This document shows positions 1-6,478 of a stretch of 6,687 bases of DNA, in pieces. This stretch comes from Bacteroidia bacterium (GTDB taxonomy: Bacteria > Bacteroidota > Bacteroidia > Bacteroidales > Azobacteroidaceae): contig BNXY01000087.1 of assembly GCA_025999935.1 (NCBI GenBank), positions 1-6,687 of the forward strand, written 5' to 3'. Position numbers and translations under genes: made by a program. Position 1 is the stretch's first letter. Every line of letters starts with the position of its first letter. Below the pieces are notes generated by a model. The model was not told the origin of the DNA, searched no databases, and saw only the letters and a list, made by a program, of their open reading frames with translations.

Positions 1-2421
1 GGACAGGAGGCGGAGGCGAGTCAAACTTTGCAAGGCAATCAGATTGTTTTTTATAAAAAGTTCTTTGTTTTCCAACATCTTGTTGCGAATGGCGTTCTTT
101 TCCGCAGTATATACTTTTTCCTGTTCTTCGGTCATATCGCAATAGACAATTTCCTGCGATAAAGGCGGCAATTCAGGGGTTACTTCCTCTTTGGTACGGC
201 GAAGCAGGAAAGGTTGAATCATGCGGAGCAGGGATTTTTCCGCCGTTTTGTTTTTATCTTTGGTTATTTTATTGACGTAATTGTTCCGAAAAGAAGACAA
301 ATTGCCCAATAAACCGGGATTGATAAAATTGAACTGCGCCCAAAGGTCTGACAGTGAATTTTCTATGGGTGTCCCGGTCAAGGTCAGTTTGTGGTTGGAA
401 GAAAGTTTTTGGATGGCCTGATAAGTGATGGAATCGGGATTTTTGATGTATTGACTTTCATCCAGAACGATGTAATGAAAAGGGTATCCGGCCAGATAAT
501 CCACGTCTGCACGTACCATTCCGTAAGAAGTGATAATTACCTTGTAGGGATTGAATAATTCTTCAATTCGGTCAGGTTTCAGTCTTTTGTTTCCTGAGTG
601 AATGTAAACTTTCAAATTCGGTGCAAATTTTTTTAGTTCATTTTGCCAATTGTGTAGCAACGAAGTCGGGGCAACCACCAAAGAAGCAGGTATTGCCGGT
701 TCAGGTTCATCAAACAATGATAATTGTCGGGGCGCACCTGCGTGTGCGCCCCCGCTGTGACCGGCGACGGGGTCAGGGCGCAGGTCGGGGCGCACACACA
801 GGTGCGCCCCGACGGCAGTGGATGCGGATGCCGAATAAATTGAATCCAGCAAAGTAATCGTTTGCAGGGTTTTACCCAATCCCATGTCGTCGGCCAAGCA
901 TCCGCCAAAATTCATTTTTCGCAGGTGTTCCAACCAATAAAAGCCTTCTTTTTGGTAAGGCCGCAAAATTTTTTCCAAGCGTTCCGAAAGAATGGGGTGT
1001 TCGACCGGTGTTTGATTGAATTTTTCCCAATCTGTTTTCCATTCATCCTGAAAAAAGGAATCGATGGCAGTATTCAAAAAAGGAACATGTATTTTTCGCA
1101 AACGGATGCCGGTTTCCGTATCTTCCGTATGCAGAAAAAGCTCCTGATAACGTAGAAACCATGCTTCCGGCAAGATAAAAATGCTTCCGTCGGGAAGAAC
1201 GTATTCGGGATTTCCGGATAGAATATGTTTCCTGAACCGGATGAAGGGAATTTTGAAATTATCTAAGACGACTACAATTTCCAATTCAAACCAGTCGATT
1301 TTCTCGGTCATTGTCGATTGCAAACGAATCTTTCCCCGATAATAATTTCTATCCGCTTTCTGTTCGATATAAAAATCTTTCAGTTGCTCCTCATTCATGT
1401 TCAGCCAGTCAATCAGACCGAAGCGTTGCAGGATTTCGGGATTCTGTTTCAGGAAGAACCGGTTATCGCCTTCTAATTTCAAATCCAAATCAATCAAGCG
1501 TTTGAAGAGTTTGTTTTCCCAATCCAAATCGCGGTCGAACCAACAGATATTTTCCGTTCCTGCTATTTCTTCTAAAGTTAAGACTCTCCGTTTCTTCAAA
1601 TTGGATGTAGGCGGAAAACGCCGCGTATCGTATTGGAAGTACAAAGAGAAGATTAAGCGGGAATAGAAATCTTCTTCCAACACTAAAATCGCTTTTTTCT
1701 CCGGACGTTTTTCATTCATTTCGATACCTTCAATTCGCACTTCGTATTTGGGAATGGTTTTCAGCACAAATTTTTCGATGTACAATTTTTCGGTATTGGC
1801 CGGTACATCAATATGCGTTTTGGTAAAAAAAGGCAAGAGTTTTTTAGAATCAATATTTTCTACACGGTGAATTTTGTCGCCCAGCAGCACGATGCAAGGT
1901 TCATGCGACAGAATAATAGCCGGTTCCTGTTGCAACAGGATTTCATTCTCCCGGTTGGTAATCGCGATGAAGTAGCGCAAACCTTTTTCGTCTTTGATAA
2001 AATTGAAGAGGCAACGGCTCGGTTCCGGCAGCAGTTCAAGTTTGTTGTGGGCGTAAATTGTCCGTCCGTTAGTCATGTCGCGCAAGAAAACAGGAATATT
2101 GGCTTGCAAGGCAAAATCTAATATTTTGGAACAATTCTTCTCAATTCGGGGACGAATCAGGTTGTCGATTGTCGTTTGCGGAATTTTCGTTTTATCTTTT
2201 TCGCGGGAATAAGCTTTTATCAATACCTCGTCCGAAATTTCACGGACAGCTTTCAGCAAAGCGATTTCCGCCTCGGAAGCGCCATTTTCAACTTCCTCTT
2301 TGATATTGGGAAGTCCCAGAATCCGGTAACTTCCGCAATCCAGCAACAAAGCCGAATAGAGATTGAGTTTCCACCCGAACTGGCGGTGTGGGAAAACGAC
2401 TAAGATAAGTTTATCGTCCAC
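1..2421 (-). CDS. SNF2-family DEAD/DEAH-type helicase/translocase, 3' end cut off by the window edge
   Basis: An uninterrupted minus-strand frame of 807 codons runs from a GTG at 2419-2421 to position 1 with no stop. Residues 1 to about 480 form a long N-terminal region that I cannot assign to a named domain. The first RecA-like lobe follows: LRPYQKEGFYWL (Q motif/motif 0), DDMGLGKT at 511-518 (Walker A, K517), VVAPTSLLHNW (motif Ia), DESQ at 654-657 (motif II, Walker B), LTGTPIEN from 681 (motif III) and LRRTK at 740-744. The visible end (NLIALQSLTRLR) is the start of the second lobe; motifs IV-VI lie outside the window. Members use ATP to translocate on or remodel DNA-protein complexes; the substrate here is unknown. 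The GTG start overlaps the exonuclease gene by 11 bases, suggesting translational coupling. I see no in-frame ATG in the short stretch upstream, and the first in-frame ATG downstream is more than 100 codons on, so GTG is preferred. Residues 537-565 are encoded by a GC-rich palindromic insertion (726-813). Family assignment is secure; cellular role is inference. Confidence 0.93.
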   Translation of the reverse strand, partial: MDDKLILVVFPHRQFGWKLNLYSALLLDCGSYRILGLPNIKEEVENGASEAEIALLKAVREISDEVLIKAYSREKDKTKIPQTTIDNLIRPRIEKNCSKILDFALQANIPVFLRDMTNGRTIYAHNKLELLPEPSRCLFNFIKDEKGLRYFIAITNRENEILLQQEPAIILSHEPCIVLLGDKIHRVENIDSKKLLPFFTKTHIDVPANTEKLYIEKFVLKTIPKYEVRIEGIEMNEKRPEKKAILVLEEDFYSRLIFSLYFQYDTRRFPPTSNLKKRRVLTLEEIAGTENICWFDRDLDWENKLFKRLIDLDLKLEGDNRFFLKQNPEILQRFGLIDWLNMNEEQLKDFYIEQKADRNYYRGKIRLQSTMTEKIDWFELEIVVVLDNFKIPFIRFRKHILSGNPEYVLPDGSIFILPEAWFLRYQELFLHTEDTETGIRLRKIHVPFLNTAIDSFFQDEWKTDWEKFNQTPVEHPILSERLEKILRPYQKEGFYWLEHLRKMNFGGCLADDMGLGKTLQTITLLDSIYSASASTAVGAHLCVRPDLRPDPVAGHSGGAHAGAPRQLSLFDEPEPAIPASLVVAPTSLLHNWQNELKKFAPNLKVYIHSGNKRLKPDRIEELFNPYKVIITSYGMVRADVDYLAGYPFHYIVLDESQYIKNPDSITYQAIQKLSSNHKLTLTGTPIENSLSDLWAQFNFINPGLLGNLSSFRNNYVNKITKDKNKTAEKSLLRMIQPFLLRRTKEEVTPELPPLSQEIVYCDMTEEQEKVYTAEKNAIRNKMLENKELFIKNNLIALQSLTRLRLLS
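726..813. repeat. Compound GC-rich palindromic element (REPIN/RPE-like) inserted in frame in the helicase gene
   Basis: Two 27-bp arms, 726-752 and 787-813, are inverted repeats of one another with one mismatch (26/27), separated by 34 bp. Each arm is itself a hairpin: GGGGCGCAC at 729-737 pairs with GTGCGCCCC at 744-752, and the same 9-mers recur at 787-795 and 802-810, each with a 6-nt loop. The spacer holds a third, imperfect hairpin (754-762 with 771-779, 7 of 9 pairs). GC content is 69/88 (78%), far above the surrounding AT-richer gene. Four of six frames through the element are open, two per strand. In the helicase frame it encodes VGAHLCVRP at one end and GAHAGAPR at the other. Two inverted REP-like hairpins fit the architecture of REPIN doublets mobilised by RAYT transposases. 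In-frame insertion into a protein gene resembles Rickettsia palindromic elements. The structure is seen directly; mobility and family are inferred. Confidence 0.88.
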
Positions 2422-3190
2422 ATTTATTAACCCCCATTCGCAGATTGATATTTGTGAAAACCTTTTTAGTATGCAGGGCGAAATCTCCCTGTATAATCCA
2501 ACTGTAATAACCGGGATCGTTCCGAAGAACTTCTTCCGCTAAACGACCTTTGTATTTTCCGAAGTTGATCACTTCCTGTTTTTTGTCGTTATAAATCACA
2601 CGACCGGCAAAATCCACATTGTTGTTATAAGCAGAATATTCGGAAAGAAAATCGACATCGTTTACCAAATCGGAATAACGGTCTAATTGAGATTTGAGAA
2701 TTTCGTAAGTAGCTTTGGCATCGGCTTCTGCGGTATGCGCATTTTCCAAATTCTTTTCACAGTAGAATTTATATGCCGCCGATAAAGTCCGCTGTTCTTT
2801 TTTGTGGAAAATGGTCTGTACATCCACAAACTTGTTTTGCATCAAATCAATATCCACCTCGGCGCGCAGAAATTCTTCCGCCAACAAGGGAATATCGAAG
2901 CGGTTGGAATTGAAACCGGCCAAATCACAGCCTTCAATCTGGGTAGCCAAGGATTTGGCAATCAATTTGAAAGGCGGCGCATCCTTTATATCTTCGTCGC
3001 TGATGCCGTGAATTTCCGTCGCTTGCGGCGGAATCGGCATTTCGGGATTGATACGGCGCGTTTTACTTTCTTCATCCCCATTGGGAAACACTTTCAGATA
3101 GGATATTTCTACAATCCGGTCGGAAACAATATTCGTCCCCGTCGTTTCCAAGTCAAAGAAAACGAGGGGGGTTTTTAAGTTTAATTTCAC
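2411..3190 (-). CDS. DEDDh 3'-5' exonuclease (DnaQ/epsilon-like) with ExoX-like C-terminal domain
   Basis: The protein has 259 residues from the GTG at 3188-3190. It is a DnaQ-superfamily nuclease that removes nucleotides from DNA 3' ends using two metal ions. The catalytic set is visible: D13 and E15 in FFDLETTG (Exo I), D99 in GFNSNRFD (Exo II), and H152 and D157 in HTAEAD (Exo III epsilon), giving DEDDh. Residues about 207-240 (NFGKYKG, then DPGYYSWI and GDF) match the small C-terminal domain found in ExoX-like exonucleases. A longer frame can begin at TTG 3200-3202. I prefer the GTG because it gives MKLNLKTPLVFFDLETTG, the form I recall for Bacteroidales homologues, whereas the TTG adds four residues not expected in them. 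The gene lies 56 bases downstream of dnaN and overlaps the helicase start by 11 bases. It may supply proofreading or repair nuclease activity alongside the clamp; whether it is the replicative epsilon subunit cannot be told from sequence. Confidence 0.93.
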   Translation of the reverse strand: MKLNLKTPLVFFDLETTGTNIVSDRIVEISYLKVFPNGDEESKTRRINPEMPIPPQATEIHGISDEDIKDAPPFKLIAKSLATQIEGCDLAGFNSNRFDIPLLAEEFLRAEVDIDLMQNKFVDVQTIFHKKEQRTLSAAYKFYCEKNLENAHTAEADAKATYEILKSQLDRYSDLVNDVDFLSEYSAYNNNVDFAGRVIYNDKKQEVINFGKYKGRLAEEVLRNDPGYYSWIIQGDFALHTKKVFTNINLRMGVNKCGR

Positions 3191-3207
3191 AATTTTATTC
3201 AATTAAA

Positions 3208-3243
3208 AATTACGAATTACGAAGAAAAACGTAATTCGTAATT
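3208..3243. repeat. Perfect 14-bp inverted repeat of AATTACG heptamers in the dnaN-exonuclease gap
   Basis: AATTACGAATTACG at 3208-3221 is perfectly complementary to CGTAATTCGTAATT at 3230-3243, with an 8-nt A-rich loop at 3222-3229. Each arm is two tandem copies of a 7-mer, so the element holds four heptamer copies. It begins 3 bases after the dnaN stop and fills most of the gap before the exonuclease start. In the minus-strand transcript it would form a long AT-rich stem-loop followed by a short T-rich stretch. It could be a weak terminator or attenuator, an mRNA stabiliser, or a dispersed heptamer repeat that landed in an intergenic gap. The low GC of the stem argues against a strong intrinsic terminator. 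The structure is certain; the function is unknown. Confidence 0.85.
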
Positions 3244-3246
3244 GAT

Positions 3247-4371
3247 TTAGTCGTTCAGCATCATCGGCATTAACAACATCAGCAAATCTTCCGCCGGTTC
3301 ATTTTCTGCGGGCAACATCAAACCGGCACGGGAAGGATCGGCCAATTCAAGCACCACCTCCGCCGATGGAATATTGTTCAGAATTTCAATCAGATAAGAG
3401 CCTTTGAAACCGATACTTATCGGCTCGCCATCATAAACGCAAGTTACTGTTTCTTCCGCCGATGTGGAAAAGTCGATGTCTTGCGCCGAAATAAAAATAC
3501 TGTTTGCCGAAACATGCAATTTAATCAAACTGCTGGTAGGATTCGAGAAAACGGATACCCTTTTCAATGCGTTGGCAAGCAATAAACGGTCTGCCGTCAC
3601 TTTATACGGATTTTCCTTGGGAATCACGCCGTTGTAATTCGGATAACGGCCTTCTATCAAGCGGGAAATAATCACAATGTGTGTCGTCTCAATGTAAGCG
3701 TTGTTGTCATCAAAACCGATCGTTACTTTTCCGGATTCTTTGGGAAGTATCGTCCGCAAAAGGTTCGCCGGTTTTTTGGGCAGGATAAAAGCCGTTTTTT
3801 CATTTCCGTTTACGGAAAAATTCTTGAACCGCACCAATTTATGACCGTCGGAAGCCACAAAAGTAAGGTCGGTGGAGTTGATGTCGAAGTAAATGCCATT
3901 CATAACAGGACGCAATTCATCTTCTGCCGTAGCGAATAAGGTACGACTGATACCGGACAACAAATCTTCCGCCGAAATTTCTATTTTAGCCGCACCTTCT
4001 TTTAAAGGTTTGGGTTGTGGATATTCATCTCCATTTTGGGCAATGAAATTATATTTTCCGTTTTCATAATTGATAAACATTTCCAAACTTTCGTCATTGA
4101 TATTAAATGTGATGGGTTGGTCTGGCAATTCTTTCAAAGAATCCAAAATGTTTTTGGACGGAATGGCAAATATGCCTTCCCCAACTACCTCACTGACTTC
4201 CACGGAAGTAATCATGCGCGTTTCGCTGTCTGCCGCAGTTATTTTCAACGTGTTTTCATGGAGTTCAAACAAAAAACAATCCAGAACCGGAATTGTATTT
4301 TTTGAAGCAATAACTCTGCCAACTGTTTGTAAATGGCTTGATAATGAACTACTGGATACTACAAATTTCAT
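3247..4371 (-). CDS. dnaN: DNA polymerase III beta subunit (sliding clamp)
   Basis: The 374-residue protein is the normal full length for DnaN, which forms a dimeric ring around DNA and tethers the replicative polymerase and many repair proteins. Three clamp folds follow one another, roughly residues 1-125, 130-250 and 253-374. Family landmarks include the N-terminal MKFVVSSSSL, ELRPVMNGIYFD near 152-163, ASDGHKLVR at 173-181, LIEGRYPNY at 238-246, GFKGSYLIEIL from 321, ADPSRAG at 344-350 and the C-terminal LLMPMMLND, which corresponds to the MPMR-type tail lining the partner-binding pocket. The ATG start has its own promoter upstream (4408-4439), so it can be expressed separately from murB. 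It is followed by the exonuclease and helicase genes rather than accompanied by dnaA and recF, a separation usual for Bacteroidota. Confidence 0.98.
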   Translation of the reverse strand: MKFVVSSSSLSSHLQTVGRVIASKNTIPVLDCFLFELHENTLKITAADSETRMITSVEVSEVVGEGIFAIPSKNILDSLKELPDQPITFNINDESLEMFINYENGKYNFIAQNGDEYPQPKPLKEGAAKIEISAEDLLSGISRTLFATAEDELRPVMNGIYFDINSTDLTFVASDGHKLVRFKNFSVNGNEKTAFILPKKPANLLRTILPKESGKVTIGFDDNNAYIETTHIVIISRLIEGRYPNYNGVIPKENPYKVTADRLLLANALKRVSVFSNPTSSLIKLHVSANSIFISAQDIDFSTSAEETVTCVYDGEPISIGFKGSYLIEILNNIPSAEVVLELADPSRAGLMLPAENEPAEDLLMLLMPMMLND

Positions 4372-4407
4372 ATACTTATTTTTTTATTGTTTATTCGTTT
4401 TAACCCA

Positions 4408-4439
4408 CAAATGTAGAAAAAAGATTTCATACCACCAAA
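4408..4439 (-). promoter_or_regulatory. Bacteroides-type promoter for dnaN
   Basis: On the minus strand, TTTG (4436-4439) and TACATTTG (4408-4415) are separated by 20 bases, matching the TTTG / TAnnTTTG consensus of the primary sigma factor in Bacteroidota. Transcription would begin near 4401, giving a leader of about 30 nt before the dnaN ATG. The -33 box lies inside the last codons of the upstream hydrolase gene, which ends at 4427. Spacing and motif are seen directly; use as a promoter is inferred. Confidence 0.75.
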
Positions 4440-5188
4440 CCATCGTAAGCAATAAAAATATTATCGGGCAATTTTTTCTCCATAACAGCATGAAGTCCAA
4501 AGTGATGGCTCATGTGCGTAAGATAAGCCTGCTGGGGTTTTATTTTTTCTATTTGCTGTAAAGCATTTTCTACCGTTTGATGAGAAATATGTTCTTCAAA
4601 TCGTAAAGCGTTGATAACCAATACGTCCAAATTTTCTAATTTGGCATATTCTTCTTCCGGAATGGTTTTCAAGTCGGTTAGATAGGCAAAATTACCGATA
4701 CGGTAACCAAGAATCGGAAGTTGTCCGTGCATCAAACGGACAGGAATAATTTTTATTCCGGAAATAAAAAAAGGCTCATTCCGGATTTCATTCAGGTTGA
4801 GATTGGGAATGCCCGGATATTTATGTTCTTTGAAGACGTAAGAAATGCGGGTGCGAATGGCGTTTGCCACATCATCCTCGGCATAGACTTCAAGCGCTCC
4901 GTTTCGGCAAAAAGTTCGTAAATCGTCCAAACCGCCTACGTGGTCGTAATGTTCGTGGGTCAACAAAACGCCGTCCAATTGCGTAAAATATTCCGTTTCA
5001 AGCGTTCTTAGCATTTGCATCCGAAAATCAGGACCGCAATCAATCAGAATTCTTTTTCCTTCGATTTCGACCAAAACCGAAGCGCGCAAACGGTCGTCCC
5101 GCTTGTCGGAAGAAGTGCAGACCTCGCAACGGCATCCGATTTCAGGATTGCCGGTAGATGTTCCGGTGCCCAAAAAACTAATTTTCAT
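4427..5188 (-). CDS. PhnP-like metallo-beta-lactamase-fold hydrolase
   Basis: The 253-residue protein has the metal-binding pattern of the metallo-beta-lactamase superfamily: THEHYDH at 77-83, H154 in LMHGQ, D172 in YLTDLK, and H225/H228 in LTHMSHH. It also has GCRCEVC at 18-24, a cysteine cluster like the structural zinc site of PhnP. Overall order and length match PhnP (about 250 residues), a phosphoribosyl cyclic phosphate phosphodiesterase of phosphonate breakdown. No other phn genes are nearby, so that substrate should not be assumed; a cyclic phosphodiester or related phosphoester is the likely class. The ATG at 5186-5188 shares one base with the murB stop (TGATG), the usual sign of translational coupling, and fixes the start. 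The 3' end contains the -33 box of the dnaN promoter. No signal peptide is seen, so it is expected in the cytoplasm. Confidence 0.92.
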   Translation of the reverse strand: MKISFLGTGTSTGNPEIGCRCEVCTSSDKRDDRLRASVLVEIEGKRILIDCGPDFRMQMLRTLETEYFTQLDGVLLTHEHYDHVGGLDDLRTFCRNGALEVYAEDDVANAIRTRISYVFKEHKYPGIPNLNLNEIRNEPFFISGIKIIPVRLMHGQLPILGYRIGNFAYLTDLKTIPEEEYAKLENLDVLVINALRFEEHISHQTVENALQQIEKIKPQQAYLTHMSHHFGLHAVMEKKLPDNIFIAYDGLVV

Positions 5189-6198
5189 CAGATATAATTC
5201 ACTTCCGGTTGTAAATCAATAAAGAATTTTTCTTTCACAGCACGGCAGACTTCTTCCGCCAAGGCAGCAATATCTTCGCCGGTTGCCTGATTTTGATTGA
5301 TAATAACCAAGGGCTGTTTCTCGTGAATGGCCGCTCCGCCAACGGTTTTCCCTTTCAGTCCGCACTGGTCAATCAGCCAAGCGGCGGGAATCTTCACAAC
5401 TTCATCATTTACAGGATAATGAGGCATATTGGGATAATGTTTTTTCAAACCTTCGTAATGTGCGATGCAAATATAAGGATTGACAAAAAAACTACCGGCA
5501 TTTCCAATCTTTTCCGGGTCAGGCAATTTGGATTCGCGAATAGCGATAACCGACTGCCGTACAGAATCCAACGAAACCGGTTTTCCAGCCAATTGTTCAC
5601 GGATATTTCCGTAATCCAATTTGAATTGCGGCTTTTTGGATAGTTTGAAAACGACTTGGGTAATGTAATATTTTCCTTTGTTTTCCGGTTCTTTGAAAAA
5701 ACTGTGGCGATAAGCATAATTACATTCGGCTCCGGAAAAAATCCGTTTTTCGCCGGTTTCGATAAAATAGGTATGCACTTCTTCGATATATTCGGAAACT
5801 TCCACACCATAAGCGCCGATATTTTGGACAGCCGAAGCGCCCACTTCGCCGGGAATCAGCGACAGGTTTTCGAGGCCGCCCCAACCGTTTTCCACGCAAT
5901 GGGCGACAAACGCATCCCAGTCGTTTCCGGCTCCGGCTTTCAAGCAAACCCAATCGGCATCCTCCTTTATTATTTCAATTCCTCCGATAGCAGAATGGAC
6001 AATGATTCCGTCGAAATCGCCGAGAAACAACAAGTTACTTCCCCGCCCGATGTGCCAAAAGCGTTGGGAAAAGAAATATTCGTCCCGAAGCAGTTTTAGC
6101 AAATCCGCCTCGCTTTCGTATTCCACAAAGTATCTGGTTTTCACGTCCAAGCCGAAAGTATTGTGTTTCAATAAGGAATAATTTTGTTCGATTCGCAT
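5188..6198 (-). CDS. murB: UDP-N-acetylenolpyruvoylglucosamine reductase (MurB, type I)
   Basis: MurB is an FAD enzyme that uses NADPH to reduce UDP-GlcNAc-enolpyruvate to UDP-MurNAc, the second committed step of cytoplasmic peptidoglycan precursor synthesis. The 336-residue length and motifs match the E. coli-type enzyme. FAD-binding features are NTFG at 13-16, GRGSNLL at 51-57 and the block GGLENLSLIPGEVGAS / QNIGAYG at about 107-131. YRHSFF (Y163, R164) is the type I tyrosine/arginine pair. KLPDP (K224) sits twelve residues before S236 of GNAGSFFVNP, as in E. coli K217/S229, with S236 the proton-donating serine. E332 in LQPEVNYI corresponds to E. coli E325. All catalytic positions are therefore present. 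The ATG at 6196-6198 follows an A-rich leader and lies about 20 nt from the predicted transcription start. It is first in the minus-strand gene run, with the PhnP-like hydrolase overlapping its stop by one base. Confidence 0.98.
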   Translation of the reverse strand: MRIEQNYSLLKHNTFGLDVKTRYFVEYESEADLLKLLRDEYFFSQRFWHIGRGSNLLFLGDFDGIIVHSAIGGIEIIKEDADWVCLKAGAGNDWDAFVAHCVENGWGGLENLSLIPGEVGASAVQNIGAYGVEVSEYIEEVHTYFIETGEKRIFSGAECNYAYRHSFFKEPENKGKYYITQVVFKLSKKPQFKLDYGNIREQLAGKPVSLDSVRQSVIAIRESKLPDPEKIGNAGSFFVNPYICIAHYEGLKKHYPNMPHYPVNDEVVKIPAAWLIDQCGLKGKTVGGAAIHEKQPLVIINQNQATGEDIAALAEEVCRAVKEKFFIDLQPEVNYI

Positions 6199-6223
6199 TT
6201 TTTTCGCTAACTAATTTGCCCGA

Positions 6224-6254
6224 CAAAGGTAAAAAAATTGTTGGAATATTCAAA
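6224..6254 (-). promoter_or_regulatory. Bacteroides-type promoter for murB and downstream genes
   Basis: On the minus strand, TTTG (6251-6254) and TACCTTTG (6224-6231) are separated by exactly 19 bases, an excellent match to the TTTG / TAnnTTTG consensus. The predicted start is near 6217, leaving a leader of about 19 nt before the murB ATG. No terminator is seen between murB and dnaN, so transcripts from here may run into the replication genes. Confidence 0.8.
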
Positions 6255-6436
6255 ATTCATTTGAAAGCGATTCATAAACAACACATCTATGCGCCTTACA
6301 CCAAATGCAGGGCAAACGCATCTTAATTTGTAGCAAAACAGAACCTTATTACAAATTTATGTCTTTCCTGAAAAAATCGACAAATTAATTAGTCGCTTAG
6401 GTCGAACTGACGTTAATTTAGCATTTTTGAAAATTT
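6255..6436. other. Intergenic spacer, nothing recognised
   Basis: This AT-rich stretch separates the divergent murB and plus-strand promoters. I see no open frame of useful length, no tRNA or other recognisable RNA, and no strong hairpin. A weak 7-bp inverted match (AAATTAA with TTAATTT, within about 6380-6421) is not convincing. It may hold upstream regulatory sites that cannot be identified from one sequence. Confidence 0.6.
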
Positions 6437-6469
6437 ATTGCAGGATTGAAAAAAAAGTTTATATCTTTG
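6437..6469 (+). promoter_or_regulatory. Bacteroides-type promoter for the plus-strand gene at 6567
   Basis: ATTG (6437-6440) lies 21 bases before TATCTTTG (6462-6469), matching the TTG / TAnnTTTG consensus with spacing at the upper end of the normal range. Transcription would begin near 6476, giving an untranslated leader of about 90 nt. The -7 box overlaps a 13-bp palindrome at 6466-6478. Confidence 0.72.
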
Positions 6470-6478
6470 TGCCACAAA
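6466..6478. promoter_or_regulatory. Perfect 13-bp palindrome at the predicted transcription start
   Basis: TTTGTG and CACAAA pair perfectly around a single central C. The palindrome covers the end of the -7 box and the predicted start site, where a bound repressor would block initiation. It could equally be chance, since the TTTG of the consensus supplies part of one arm. No second copy was noticed in the window. Confidence 0.3.

Noticed and set aside
454..462. DESQ instead of DEAH/DEAD in helicase motif II as a possible defect
   Set aside because: The catalytic D654 and E655 are kept, and small-residue and Q variants at the last two positions occur in SNF2-type helicases, so the enzyme is expected to be active.
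621..908. Short open frames on both strands across 621-857 and 633-908
   Set aside because: They exist because the GC-rich palindromic element is open in four frames; both lie inside the helicase gene and contain no family features.
1813..2403. Plus-strand open frames at 1813-2121 and 2176-2403
   Set aside because: They are antisense to the continuous helicase frame and show no recognisable protein features.
3191..3202. TTG start for the exonuclease (four extra residues)
   Set aside because: The GTG at 3188-3190 gives the N-terminus expected from homologues, and the extra NKI residues lie at the edge of the AT-rich spacer.
3208..3243. Heptamer hairpin as a CRISPR-like or strong Rho-independent terminator
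   Set aside because: There are no spacers of the kind in a CRISPR array, and the stem is AT-rich with only a short T stretch after it, so a strong terminator is not supported.
3247..4371. Replication origin next to dnaN
   Set aside because: No dnaA gene and no cluster of DnaA boxes was noticed, and dnaN is commonly away from the origin in Bacteroidota.
6380..6421. Inverted repeat AAATTAA / TTAATTT as a terminator or operator
   Set aside because: Only 7 A/T pairs around a spacer of more than 20 bases; easily expected by chance in AT-rich intergenic DNA.
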